54,215 bases of DNA from Holosporales bacterium (lineage in GTDB: Bacteria > Pseudomonadota > Alphaproteobacteria > RUG11792), in assembly GCA_031258785.1 (NCBI GenBank), contig JAIRMJ010000005.1, forward strand, positions 1-54,215, written 5' to 3'. Below, piece by piece: positions 44,341-53,189 of the stretch (position 1 is the first letter of the stretch; every line of letters begins with the position of its first letter). The notes under the pieces are model-generated. The model saw only the letters and a program-made list of their open reading frames with translations, made no database searches and was not told where the DNA came from. Made by a program: the position numbers and the translations under genes.

Positions 44341-44973
44341 TTACGCGAGTCCTAGACGCATCTTGACTTTGTATTTTGCGGATCTGTCCGAGGATATTGT
44401 TGCTGGATCGGTTTCTACTTGGTTGAATTCATCCCCAAGCAATTCTTTCATTTTTGCAAGCAATACTGCAAGTTGTTTGCCATTCAATAATGCTTTCCCG
44501 TGGTTGTCCAATAACATTTTTGGTTGATTATTTTCAGATATGACGCTGTATGAGCCGCCGATTTTGGGAACTTTAAAATCTTTTGCCTCTATAAGGCCAG
44601 CTGCGTAAAGGTGGGCGAATATGCTTTTGGCGTCGCTACTCGAGGTTTCGCCGTTTCCATCCCCATTTGATACTTCGCTGCCGAATTTGGCTGAAGCGCC
44701 TGAATCGTCGCCTGGTAGGGCTCCGTGTGAGTTAATATAATTCAGATATGCCACTTGAATACTGTGAAAATCAGAGGCCACCGATCTCAACTGTGCGGCC
44801 TCAATCAAATCGCGCCCCTTGAGGACTCCGCCAGCAATGATCCCGATCACGAGAAGCACCATCGAGATTTCGATTAACGAGAACCCGCTCAAACTCATCT
44901 GGCAACGGCCGTGACCGCCGCCGCTATGGCCATTGTTGTTGGTATGACAAGGTTTTGCTATCTGTCGTGCCAC
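44341..44973 (-). CDS. Type IV pilin-like / pseudopilin protein
   Basis: A 210-residue protein with the prepilin N-terminus GFSLIEISMVLLVIGIIAGGVLKGRDLIEAAQ: a Gly-Phe cleavage site, Glu at +5 and the hydrophobic helix of class III signal peptides. The leader before it is about 30 residues and includes HTNNNGHSGGGHGRCQM, longer than usual; GTG 44973 with AAGGACGGGAA upstream was chosen, with ATG 44898 as the alternative. The globular part has FHSIQVAYLNYINSHGALPGD, typical of pseudopilins (xAYxxxYGxLPGD). It may be processed by the A24-like protein at 12064. It is second in a unit with the exported protein at 45009. Confidence 0.8.
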   Translation of the reverse strand: MARQIAKPCHTNNNGHSGGGHGRCQMSLSGFSLIEISMVLLVIGIIAGGVLKGRDLIEAAQLRSVASDFHSIQVAYLNYINSHGALPGDDSGASAKFGSEVSNGDGNGETSSSDAKSIFAHLYAAGLIEAKDFKVPKIGGSYSVISENNQPKMLLDNHGKALLNGKQLAVLLAKMKELLGDEFNQVETDPATISSDRSAKYKVKMRLGLA

Positions 44974-45008
44974 ATTTCCCGTCCTTAATTGTGCACACGC
45001 CCCGTGAC

Positions 45009-45659
45009 TTAGTCAGTTGCCTCCTCCGTTTGTGATTCCACAGCGACTGGGGTATCTTCTGGAGCTGGTTCAGCCGCACCCTCTGAAGTTTCGGCCGTGG
45101 TCTCTGCGGGTGGATCAGCTGGAGCCGTTGTTGCTTCCGTTGTCGACCCTTCTTCTGTAGGCGTTGACTCAGATGCTGTATCCGTTTGTGATTCCGCAGC
45201 GACTGGGGTATCTTCTGGAGCTGGTTCAGCTGCACCCTCTGAAGCTCCGGTCGTGGTCTCTGCGGATGGTTCCATCGTGACTGAAACATCTTCAGAAGAT
45301 GCTCCTTCAGAAACCTGATCCACAGATTCGTTCACACTTTCAATGAGTTGATCGGCCTTTGCGATTTCATCCTTAGCGTGTTTTTCGAATCCTTGCGTAT
45401 CGGACAGGACTTCTATGGCCTGAATATCCTTTTCCTGAGGTGAAGACGTGATATTTGCGGCATCCTTCGCCATGGTTTCTGTAGTTTGGTCTATCTTAGC
45501 CAGTTTTTGTTTGATTTCGACCTCTAGTTTGACAAGGTCAGCGCGCTCTTTGGCGAGCTTGTCGACACTTTCTAATGTGTCGGGTTTCTTTTGTTCGGCG
45601 TAGGCCCCGTACGTCGCTACCCAAGTAGCCAGCGCCACTAAAACACATAAATTTTTCAT
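45009..45659 (-). CDS. Exported Pro/Glu/Ala/Thr-rich repeat protein
   Basis: A 216-residue protein with a Sec signal peptide, MKNLCVLVALATWVATYGAYA cut before EQKK. A helical region (about 25-110: VDKLAKERADLVKLEVEIKQKL) is followed by a low-complexity tail with two near-identical repeats, SEGAAEPAPEDTPVAAESQT and SEGAAEPAPEDTPVAVESQT. ATG 45657-45659 has GGAGGAGG upstream and a promoter at 45692-45721; a frame from 45677 adds six residues. The PAE-rich tail may span the periplasm or cell wall, as in TonB or LppX-like linkers. The family is unknown. The pseudopilin gene follows after 35 bases. Confidence 0.65.
   Translation of the reverse strand: MKNLCVLVALATWVATYGAYAEQKKPDTLESVDKLAKERADLVKLEVEIKQKLAKIDQTTETMAKDAANITSSPQEKDIQAIEVLSDTQGFEKHAKDEIAKADQLIESVNESVDQVSEGASSEDVSVTMEPSAETTTGASEGAAEPAPEDTPVAAESQTDTASESTPTEEGSTTEATTAPADPPAETTAETSEGAAEPAPEDTPVAVESQTEEATD
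45025..45109. repeat. Direct repeat copy A (85 bases)
   Basis: An imperfect tandem coding repeat in the exported protein gene; it begins TCCGTTTGTGATTCCACAGC and matches 45181-45265 with only a few substitutions, offset 156 bases. Such repeats allow slippage or recombination to change the tail length. Confidence 0.85.
45181..45265. repeat. Direct repeat copy B (85 bases)
   Basis: The partner of 45025-45109; it begins TCCGTTTGTGATTCCGCAGC and encodes the first SEGAAEPAPEDTPVA unit of the exported protein. Confidence 0.85.
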
Positions 45660-45691
45660 AAAACTCCTCCTCCACAATCCCCAATGTATTT

Positions 45692-45721
45692 ATTGTACCA
45701 TATTTTATTATAGTTAGGCAA
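45692..45721 (-). promoter_or_regulatory. Promoter of the exported-protein / pseudopilin unit
   Basis: On the minus strand TTGCCT (45716-45721) and TACAAT (45692-45697) are 18 bases apart. A GGAGGAGG ribosome site follows, just before ATG 45659. Confidence 0.55.
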
Positions 45722-45866
45722 CAACTCTCTGCAAATATTTTTTGCATACTCTTCGTACATTCACCACTCTGTGACAGTGGGATAGCACGTTGAGTTTTGC
45801 TGAAATCGCCTCTTGGTGCTAAGATATGTGTCAATGGTGCAAATGCGGCTGTTATGGACATAAGGG

Positions 45867-46742
45867 ATGGAGTTTGAGACTTCAAGGTTGGACAAATACA
45901 TCAGGAGGAGATACGGCAAGCGCATTCCCCAGTCAATGATTGAGATCGCAATAAAAAACGGGGACATATTGGTGAATGGAGGGAGGACGCGTGCTTCAGA
46001 TAAGGTTTCTGAAACTGATAACGTCTTCGTTTACCATTCTGTCTGCAGGATGTTCGAGGCAGTGATGCATTCTTCAAAGCCGAAGGCTCCTGTCGACTAT
46101 TCGCGGTTTATAACGGAGCTCAAGGACATGATAATCTATGAGGACGACGACCTGATAATAGTGAATAAACCTCCAGGCCTACCGGTGCAGCTTGGCTCGA
46201 AGATGCGTATTTCGGTCGATGTTATGGCGAAGGCTTACAACCCAGAAGCAAGGCTGGTTCACAGAATCGACAAAGAGACAAGCGGAGTAGTTGTCCTTGC
46301 TAAAAACCTTTTTACGGCAAGATATATGCTGTATCTGTTCCAAAACAAAGAAATTTATAAAAAGTACATGGCTGTGGTTGCAGGTAAATTATCCGCTGCA
46401 GAGGGTGTGATATCTAAGCCATTGACGCGTGCTGGCAGTACAAGTATCGTAGATTTTGAGTATGGCAAGGAAGCGGTGACAAAGTTTCGTGTATTGGAGA
46501 CGATTGCGCAAGGCAGGACGCTGATAGAGGCCATACCTCTTACAGGCAGAACGCACCAAATAAGGGTGCATTTCTCTGCTATTTCGTGTCCAATCGTTGG
46601 TGATCGCAGGTTTAATGGGCCAAAATTCAAATATCTGTGCCTGCATGCTAATGAAATATCGTTCACACTTAGCAATTGCAGAAAAATTAGCGTAATAGCG
46701 CCTGTTCCGCCGTATTTTCAAACAGTGCCCGGTGATGAGTAG
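45867..46742 (+). CDS. rluC: RluA-family 23S rRNA pseudouridine synthase (RluC/RluD type)
   Basis: A 291-residue pseudouridine synthase with an N-terminal S4 RNA-binding domain (RLDKYIRRRYGKRIPQSMIE..., residues 6-60). The catalytic domain contains ILVNGGR, IIVNKPPGLPVQLG and the active-site Asp135 in LVHRIDKETSGVVVLAK. The later signatures KKYMAVVAGKL, PLTGRTHQIRVHFSAISCPIVGD and CLHANEISF follow. The order S4 plus these motifs fits RluC or RluD, which modify 23S rRNA helices; I cannot separate the two by eye. The start is ATG 45867. It is monocistronic. Confidence 0.9.
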   Translation: MEFETSRLDKYIRRRYGKRIPQSMIEIAIKNGDILVNGGRTRASDKVSETDNVFVYHSVCRMFEAVMHSSKPKAPVDYSRFITELKDMIIYEDDDLIIVNKPPGLPVQLGSKMRISVDVMAKAYNPEARLVHRIDKETSGVVVLAKNLFTARYMLYLFQNKEIYKKYMAVVAGKLSAAEGVISKPLTRAGSTSIVDFEYGKEAVTKFRVLETIAQGRTLIEAIPLTGRTHQIRVHFSAISCPIVGDRRFNGPKFKYLCLHANEISFTLSNCRKISVIAPVPPYFQTVPGDE

Positions 46743-46909
46743 GGTTTCAAAGCTGCGGAGGTATAGCAGAATGCATCGTGCCTAAGGTTACGGTGCTGCC
46801 ATTCACGCGTAGTTTGAAGTAAGCCCAGAATAACCGAATAAATTTGTACAAACTATACCGAATTGATGCTATCCTCAACGAGATGGGTTAGGGAGTTTTT
46901 TGTACTGGT

Positions 46910-48370
46910 ATGTTTATAAAGAATTTTGCGGTTTTGTGCGTGATGGGATCTGTTGTATCCGCAATTCAGTTTTCGGCCTTTGCCGCACCGAATCAGAGCG
47001 CTGCAGCTACGTCGTCGAATGATGCTGCTGCTAAGAAAGCGGAAGTAGAGCACCAGAAGATGCGCAGTTCTCTATTTGGGGCAATGGAGGACCTCCTGCA
47101 AAACAATAAGGAGCTACTGGCGATGCAGAGGGAGCTCAAAGCTGTCCATGAGAGCCGTGTTGGAGTCATTGCGGCCTTCAGGCCAACAGTTGCATTGGTT
47201 GCACGCTACAGGGGGGCCGAGAATAAGGAATGGAAGTACGATGTGGCGCCACGAGTTGACAGAACGAGCGAAAAGTCGTATGGCCTCGAGGTGAAGCAGA
47301 ACCTGTACAGGGGCAGATCTGACCTAGCTGCAAAGAAGGAGATCGACCTGGCGATCCGTGCCAGATGGCACCAGTATGAGCGGAAAAAGCAAGAATTATT
47401 GCGAGATCTAGCGATTCTGTATGCTGCTCTGATCGCCAAGAAGGAAGAAATAACGCACCTCAAAGCTCTATTGGCAAATAGGAAGGAAAGCGTTGAAGTC
47501 GCAAAGGAAATGTATGAAACAGGCGCAGTGAAGCCTTTGGACTTGGAGCAAGCAAACGCAGCATGCTTGGAAACGGAGGCTAAGCTCGCAAAGGCAGAAG
47601 CGGAATTTGTTGCGCATTGTACGAAGTTTGAAGAGATGACTGGGAAGCCAATCCCAGTGAACCTCGTCGTTCCAGACAAGATGTTTGACGAGTTGATCAC
47701 CGACGATCAGGCGGTTTTGATCGCCCTGGAAGAAAACCCGGAAGTAATATCTGCGAATTATGCGGTGTTATCTGCCAAGGAAGCTATCAAAAAGCCGAAT
47801 CCAGAATTTACTCCAACTGTTGATCTAATACTCGGAATGGAAAAGAGCCGTGACTCCGGCCATAAACATGAGATCCAAAATCAGACTCAGCGTACTGGAT
47901 ACAGCAGAAGAGGCGTGACGATGACGTTGAATGCGACTGTTCCAATATACGATGGCGGGACCGGACGTGCTGAAAAGCGCAGAGCAGTTGAGAATTCAGA
48001 GAAGGCAGCTGTTGATAAGGCCCATGCTATCGAGAAGATAAGGACCGAAGTGAGCGCTGTGTTGGCAGCTCTGAAGGCAGCCAAGCAAAATCTCGTCTTT
48101 GCAGTGAAGGCTGTGGAGATGCGGGTACTCGCCCTGCACGATACGCAAGAGGAGTACAAAGCCGGCATAAAGATAATGAACGACGTCTTGGAAGCGCAGT
48201 GGCACCTGTTTGAGGCCAAGCACATAGCCGTACAGGCCGCGGAGCAGTACTTCGTTAGCCAATGTAGGGCATTGGCATTAATTGGTAGGATGACTCCGAA
48301 ATATCTGAAGATTACGGATTATGATTTCGATTATATACGGCACTACGAGAAGACAAAAAACAGGTTCTAG
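46910..48370 (+). CDS. tolC: TolC-family outer-membrane efflux protein
   Basis: A 486-residue outer-membrane channel for type I secretion or multidrug efflux. It has a signal peptide (MFIKNFAVLCVMGSVVSAIQ, cut near AFA-AP), a low-complexity Ala/Ser stretch, then the paired helical repeats typical of TolC: LALIGRM-like end, ETGAVKPLDLEQANAACLETEAKLAKAEAEF in the first half and YKAGIKIMNDVLEAQWHLFEAKH in the second. VPIYDGGTGRAEKRRA matches the family's PLFxGGxxxAxxxxA. The start is ATG 46910. popZ and trxA follow in the same direction. Confidence 0.92.
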   Translation: MFIKNFAVLCVMGSVVSAIQFSAFAAPNQSAAATSSNDAAAKKAEVEHQKMRSSLFGAMEDLLQNNKELLAMQRELKAVHESRVGVIAAFRPTVALVARYRGAENKEWKYDVAPRVDRTSEKSYGLEVKQNLYRGRSDLAAKKEIDLAIRARWHQYERKKQELLRDLAILYAALIAKKEEITHLKALLANRKESVEVAKEMYETGAVKPLDLEQANAACLETEAKLAKAEAEFVAHCTKFEEMTGKPIPVNLVVPDKMFDELITDDQAVLIALEENPEVISANYAVLSAKEAIKKPNPEFTPTVDLILGMEKSRDSGHKHEIQNQTQRTGYSRRGVTMTLNATVPIYDGGTGRAEKRRAVENSEKAAVDKAHAIEKIRTEVSAVLAALKAAKQNLVFAVKAVEMRVLALHDTQEEYKAGIKIMNDVLEAQWHLFEAKHIAVQAAEQYFVSQCRALALIGRMTPKYLKITDYDFDYIRHYEKTKNRF

Positions 48371-48393
48371 TCGCACCAAAGAAAGGATGTAAT

Positions 48394-48927
48394 ATGAACT
48401 TTCCAAATAAAACCCAAGATGAGGAGATGTCGATGGAGGATATCCTGTCGTCTATTAGAAAGTACGTTGCAGAAGAGGATACAAAGTACGCTGAGAAATC
48501 CTCAGCGAGGACCCAGGAGAAGCTGCGTGATTGTCAATATAGTCCAGACACTGGCAACACGATTACATTGGACGAAGGAGATGTTATATCGGCAGAAGAG
48601 CCTGCCGGCCTCCCGGAGATAGCAGATAATCCAAATATATACAGGGAAGTCAGCACTCTTTCGCAAAATGTGGCTCCTGCACCCACTGAAGAATTGAAGC
48701 GAGGCAGCCCGTTCGAGCAGCTTGCTAACGCCCTGAATTCGTACGGAAAGCGCGAGAAAAAACAACCCTCGTCCAGTGAAGAAAAAAAGTCTTTTGAAAC
48801 GATGACTGCACACCAGTTGCTGGCCTCACTTGCAGAGGTATTCATAAAGCAGTGGATTGACACGAATCTCGGGCAAATTGTCGAAACCATGGTGTTACAA
48901 GAGATCGAAAAAATAAAATCCGAATGA
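48394..48927 (+). CDS. popZ: PopZ-like pole-organising protein (DUF2497)
   Basis: This 177-residue protein has the two conserved ends of PopZ: the N-terminal helix SMEDILSSIRKYVAEED (residues 13-29; family EPSMEEILASIRRIIADD) and the C-terminal oligomerisation region QLLASLAEVFIKQWIDTNLGQIVETMVLQEIEKI (family LRPMLKEWLDxNLPxIVERLVxxEIERI). The middle is disordered and Glu/Pro-rich, as in Caulobacter PopZ, where it forms a polar condensate that holds ParB-parS. ATG 48394 has AAAGGA upstream. It lies between tolC and trxA and only 4 kb from parB, which fits a role in segregation. Confidence 0.85.
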   Translation: MNFPNKTQDEEMSMEDILSSIRKYVAEEDTKYAEKSSARTQEKLRDCQYSPDTGNTITLDEGDVISAEEPAGLPEIADNPNIYREVSTLSQNVAPAPTEELKRGSPFEQLANALNSYGKREKKQPSSSEEKKSFETMTAHQLLASLAEVFIKQWIDTNLGQIVETMVLQEIEKIKSE

Positions 48928-48946
48928 ACGTAGAGAAAGTTGGAAA

Positions 48947-49258
48947 ATGGTCGACGTTCTGAAAAGCGAAGAGCTGCGCGATTTGATCGCTTCTAATGGG
49001 CTGGTGGTAGTCGACTTTTGGGCACAATGGTGTGGCCCATGCAGGATGCTAACAGGCGTCTTGGAGGACGTTGAAAAGGCGATGGAGGGCGTCCAATTTG
49101 TTAAGGTTAATGTTGATTCCGCGCCGGATATAGCGACGGAATATGGCATTCAAACACTTCCTACCATCATAGTCTTTAAAGGAGGAACTGAGGCAGAAGT
49201 GAAAGCGGGCTTTATGTCCGCAAACTCCTTAAAAACCCTGATAAACGGATGTAAATGA
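48947..49258 (+). CDS. trxA: Thioredoxin
   Basis: A 103-residue cytosolic thioredoxin with the redox-active WCGPC (residues about 28-32) in VVVDFWAQWCGPCRML. The downstream cis-proline loop TLPTIIVFKGG is present. It reduces disulfides in ribonucleotide reductase and other enzymes. The start is ATG 48947, 20 bases after popZ. All family residues are intact. Confidence 0.95.
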   Translation: MVDVLKSEELRDLIASNGLVVVDFWAQWCGPCRMLTGVLEDVEKAMEGVQFVKVNVDSAPDIATEYGIQTLPTIIVFKGGTEAEVKAGFMSANSLKTLINGCK

Positions 49259-49612
49259 GAGGCACACTCGCTCGAGGCAGCCAAGAGATTCTCCAGAATT
49301 GTACAGCATAAAGATTAACGAAGTATTAATATCCTGAAATATTTTTGATACCTAAGCTAGAGGGGGCAATTTGAGCCACAAACTCCCTGAGAACTCAAGA
49401 AAAATTGAGGATTCAGTATATGGCGCTTTGTAATGATTTCTACGTAAAATTTATCCAAAGTCGAGCCAATTGTGCTTCATATAAATTTCATGAAAAGGCC
49501 ATGGTTTTATGGGAATTTTTCAAGGTTTTTTAAAAAATTTTGAACGAAATTAACAAATTATTAATACTTTGTATACAAAAATATTCTTGTTATGGGAATT
49601 TTGTGAGCTCTC
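49259..49612. other. Intergenic region before the autotransporter
   Basis: 354 AT-rich bases. They contain the candidate promoter at 49550-49577 and a 13-base direct repeat TTATGGGAATTTT at 49507-49519 and 49590-49602, the second just before the autotransporter start. No gene is seen. Confidence 0.45.
49550..49577 (+). promoter_or_regulatory. Possible autotransporter promoter
   Basis: TTAACA (49550-49555) and TATACA (49572-49577) are 16 bases apart, with a predicted start near 49584, about 30 bases before the GTG start. Confidence 0.4.
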
Positions 49613-52600
49613 GTGCCGAGTATTGTATCAAACATATGGAAACTGCTGCTAGCGTTTCTGTTCTGCATTATGCACGCGGAAGCAGAGCATTCCAAAAAAA
49701 TTGGCGATGAGCTTAAAATTGTAAAAGGCGCAAAATTCCTGTGTCACGACGGCACTCATGTCACCAGTACAGGCAAGATTATAAATTACGGCTACCTGGA
49801 GATAGGCGACGAAATAAACCTGCCATATGGTGACGATAACAGCAATATGGAAGAGGATTCGGCCAATGGTACAATACATAATCATGGGTGGATTAATTTT
49901 GTATTAAGTGAAGGGAAAAACGTCGGAATTACCGGCAATGCGAAGGTGCGCCTCTATGGTACCGATGTGAACGCAGAGTTGAACGATCGAATTGAGAACG
50001 ATTTCAGAATAACAAATAGCTTCGAAGATTACAACGACTTAGTCGACAAAAAAGGCGTCGACGCAATAGGAAATGCAGCATATTACGATCTTGTCAACGA
50101 GGACAACGAAGATATATGTACAGAAAAATTCTATAAGGTAAACGATGCCACAATTACCGTACAAAGCGCAAGTAACGGTCCTACACCCATTACAAAAGCT
50201 GAAAAAGTAAAACTACTCGGTGCTAACTTTAAAGAAGATCCTGAGTTACCACACACGAACGGCATGGCCGATACCCAAGAAGCCTTCGACACTCACAAGC
50301 ACAATTCGTATTTCGTAGAACGCAGCGGGACGGAGAAAATTGTCGAATTGCAAGTCGACAACCCAACATATTTCGGTGGATCAATATTTAGTGTAAAAGG
50401 TTATGAGGAAGATGAGACAGGAATTTTCAAAATAAAAGAGAAGAAATATAAGGTCCCGGAGGTTGATCGATCGTTGGTAGTAAGAAAGACAAAGCCAGAT
50501 ACTTATACGGAAGACTACGATACAGGCACTGAGGAGGATTCAGACAAAGGTGTTAGCTTGAAATTTACCCCATGGGTAGCCGACAAGAGCAATATCAGGA
50601 CATTTTATCAGGGCATCGGGAGTAATTACTGGGAATCAAGGCAGCAAGATAAAGGGGATCCAATCGCCATATTTGGAGGAGATAACTCCTGGTACAATGG
50701 CGTATTTAGACTTGAGCACGGCGGCGCAGTGATAGATAACAAGGGGGCAATATTCGGAGGCGACATCGAGCTTGGCAAATTAGGAAAAAGAAAAGGAGTA
50801 GATGATGTCCAATACGATACTGCACAGGCTCTACACGATGATTTAGACTCTGATGATGCAACTAAAGTGGATAAGGCAAAAAGATACTGCGCGGCTGCTG
50901 AGCCAGTGGAGTTTGAATGGCAGGGAGGAGCAAAGGACGAATACAACAGACCGACGATCTATATGAATGGCAATTCCACCTTGTATTTTCTCATTCCTAA
51001 AACGGTAGGAGAAGACGGTGTGGAAAAGAACGGGATATTCTCGTTTTATGGGAATATAGTCGGTACGCCTACAGACAGGATCATCATACAAGATGGCGAA
51101 GTGCTCATGAAGGGCGATTGCTCCCGGTTTAAGGGGCATGTTGGCATTGTATCAGGTGCGCATTTTAAAATTACTGCAAGCGATGACGGTAGTTCCAGCC
51201 AATATACCGGCAAGATGCTTGGTGGCACGCAAAGCGTTGTTAACGAAAATGGGGAAAGGGACCCCAATGCAGTAGTAGAGGTTTCATCTGATGCCGGACT
51301 TAATCCTCTGACATTTGATGGCGGCACCATGGTTATCAACCAAGGATCTGGAGGAAACGATAAACTCAAAGTCGATCACATAACGATTAATTCAACGGAA
51401 TCAGACTGTCAAGCCACAGTGATGGTGAACGCCGAGACAGATCTATCGGGCACCAAGATTATTGGCGAGAAGTCAACGATGGTACTCAACAAGGGCGCCA
51501 GCTTCAATTTTAAAGATGGCTTCACTCTCAACAAAGGCACACTGGTTATCGGTGATGACGATATGACAGAGGTAAATTTTAGCGGCGATATCGTGTTGGG
51601 ATCAAGAGTCAATGTGCTGAATAATGCCAGAGACGTACTCCATATTAACGGCAACAATATAGTAAAGAGTGATGAAGAAGGGCTAGTCCAGTGGGCTATG
51701 GACGGCTCCATGCAGATGGATCTTGATTTTTGGCCAAATACACAAGAAATGAACTCAACGTATTCCAAATATCAAGCAGCCGACTGCATTGATTCTAAGG
51801 ACGGTGTTACTATTGGATTGACACATCCGTTCGTACTTACTACTATCAGGCTCTTCCAAACGGTGGATATAACTAAGAATTCCCTGGCCGACAAGTCCGT
51901 AATTAATCTCACAGAAGACGAGTATCGTTTTAAAATTTTTCAGTTTACCGGTGACGCCGCCAAGTTCCCGCCAATTGCTATTCCCAAAGATGTAGTCGTT
52001 GTAGATAAAAACAAACCTCTCACAGATACTCCCGTAAAGTATTTGCTGAATCCAAAAGACGCCTATGCTGTGACTACAGAAACTATCGATGGTGTAGAAA
52101 TACCGGTTGTCACCATTGGAGGTGCACAATACTATATTTATGGATCAGACGGCTATGATGGCAGTATGAAAACAATAATCACTGGAGGCACTGTGGCCAA
52201 AAGCCGGACTTTTGAGCCTGGCACAGTCACCTTCGTGAGAAAGATTGATGATAGAAACCTTAATCAAGTTTTTGCGCAACCAGATTCGTTGCCAAGTGAC
52301 GTTATTAATGACGAGATATTCGATGATGTGCGGTCTGACCATAACAGTGACTCGTACATAAATGGCGGGGCGTCCTTTAGTACGTCTACTGACAGTTATG
52401 GTAGCAAGAGCGCAGGATACAAAATTAGAACCCGTGACAAGGTCATACGTTATGACGCAAAGGCCCAGGGCATTTTGGGATACAACACACTTTTTAGAGG
52501 AACAATGTTCGCAAGTTCATCCGAGGGAGATACGGTTGGACCAGGATATAGATCGACGCAAACTGGTCAGACAATGGGTTATAAGGGAGCGATTACTGAC

Positions 52601-53122
52601 CGCAAGATCGCAATCGAGGCAGTCGCTTCTTATGGATTTATCAACACGAGCTCACGCACACAAGCTATCGGGCACAAGACACTTATAAAGAGCCACGCAG
52701 TGACGATCGCATCAAAGATTGCATATACAGTAACTCTGTCTGGATATGCCAGGTTGGTATCGGCGCTTGCCATGGACTATTCATTCATTTATACTCCAAC
52801 CGCCAAGACAACCGCTGGCGCCATGAAGTTATCTAACTTGCATAAAGGGGATATGATCCCGGCCGTGAACCTTGTTGTAGACATCCATGGATGGAACGCC
52901 ATCGTCTTCGCCAAATATCATCACAGATTTGGAGGAGCGGCCCAGTCAACGATCAACGGCAAGAAAATCCTCAACGCCGATATTCTTAAGAAGGACTACG
53001 TGGAGTATGGGGTTGATGTCGCCAGAAAAGTGAATAATTTTGAGGTAGGCTTCAAGCTATCACGGTTAACTGGCACAGCGCGTAACGTCAAATGCTCTCT
53101 ATCGGTCGGCAACCGCTTCTGA
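49613..53122 (+). CDS. Autotransporter (type V secretion) with acidic beta-helix passenger
   Basis: A 1169-residue surface protein. It has a signal peptide (IWKLLLAFLFCIMHAEA, cut before EHS), a passenger of about 860 residues with Gly/Asp/Asn-rich beta-helix repeats (for example NGVFRLEHGGAVIDNKGAIFGG and NKGTLVIGDDD), and a C-terminal beta-barrel of roughly 270 residues ending NRF, with the terminal Phe expected by the BAM machinery. Strands such as GYKGAITDRKIAIEAVASYGF and EYGVDVARKVNNFEVGFKLS alternate as in Autotransporter family barrels. The passenger is unusually acidic (DDNSNMEEDS, DLDSDDATK). GTG 49613 is the only start that keeps the full signal peptide. It could mediate adhesion to host membranes; the passenger family is unrecognised. 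Confidence 0.85.
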   Translation: MPSIVSNIWKLLLAFLFCIMHAEAEHSKKIGDELKIVKGAKFLCHDGTHVTSTGKIINYGYLEIGDEINLPYGDDNSNMEEDSANGTIHNHGWINFVLSEGKNVGITGNAKVRLYGTDVNAELNDRIENDFRITNSFEDYNDLVDKKGVDAIGNAAYYDLVNEDNEDICTEKFYKVNDATITVQSASNGPTPITKAEKVKLLGANFKEDPELPHTNGMADTQEAFDTHKHNSYFVERSGTEKIVELQVDNPTYFGGSIFSVKGYEEDETGIFKIKEKKYKVPEVDRSLVVRKTKPDTYTEDYDTGTEEDSDKGVSLKFTPWVADKSNIRTFYQGIGSNYWESRQQDKGDPIAIFGGDNSWYNGVFRLEHGGAVIDNKGAIFGGDIELGKLGKRKGVDDVQYDTAQALHDDLDSDDATKVDKAKRYCAAAEPVEFEWQGGAKDEYNRPTIYMNGNSTLYFLIPKTVGEDGVEKNGIFSFYGNIVGTPTDRIIIQDGEVLMKGDCSRFKGHVGIVSGAHFKITASDDGSSSQYTGKMLGGTQSVVNENGERDPNAVVEVSSDAGLNPLTFDGGTMVINQGSGGNDKLKVDHITINSTESDCQATVMVNAETDLSGTKIIGEKSTMVLNKGASFNFKDGFTLNKGTLVIGDDDMTEVNFSGDIVLGSRVNVLNNARDVLHINGNNIVKSDEEGLVQWAMDGSMQMDLDFWPNTQEMNSTYSKYQAADCIDSKDGVTIGLTHPFVLTTIRLFQTVDITKNSLADKSVINLTEDEYRFKIFQFTGDAAKFPPIAIPKDVVVVDKNKPLTDTPVKYLLNPKDAYAVTTETIDGVEIPVVTIGGAQYYIYGSDGYDGSMKTIITGGTVAKSRTFEPGTVTFVRKIDDRNLNQVFAQPDSLPSDVINDEIFDDVRSDHNSDSYINGGASFSTSTDSYGSKSAGYKIRTRDKVIRYDAKAQGILGYNTLFRGTMFASSSEGDTVGPGYRSTQTGQTMGYKGAITDRKIAIEAVASYGFINTSSRTQAIGHKTLIKSHAVTIASKIAYTVTLSGYARLVSALAMDYSFIYTPTAKTTAGAMKLSNLHKGDMIPAVNLVVDIHGWNAIVFAKYHHRFGGAAQSTINGKKILNADILKKDYVEYGVDVARKVNNFEVGFKLSRLTGTARNVKCSLSVGNRF

Positions 53123-53144
53123 CACAGCAAAAATCCAGATTTTA

Positions 53145-53168
53145 AAAATGCTCCACGTGGAACATTTC
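53145..53168. promoter_or_regulatory. parS site 4, at the left edge of the IS110 element
   Basis: Core TGCTCCACGTGGAACA (53149-53164) with AAAA on the left. On the right the arm is TTTC instead of TTTT, the only departure in the outer arm. The site lies 23 bases after the autotransporter stop. The change in the arm coincides with the proposed insertion point of the IS110 element. Confidence 0.85.
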
Positions 53169-53189
53169 ATATATTTTTATCCAATATGA

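Noticed and set aside
53130-53143. AAAATC-CA-GATTTT palindrome after the autotransporter as a terminator
   Set aside because: The loop of two bases is too small for a hairpin, there is no GC stem, and no T run of the expected kind follows.
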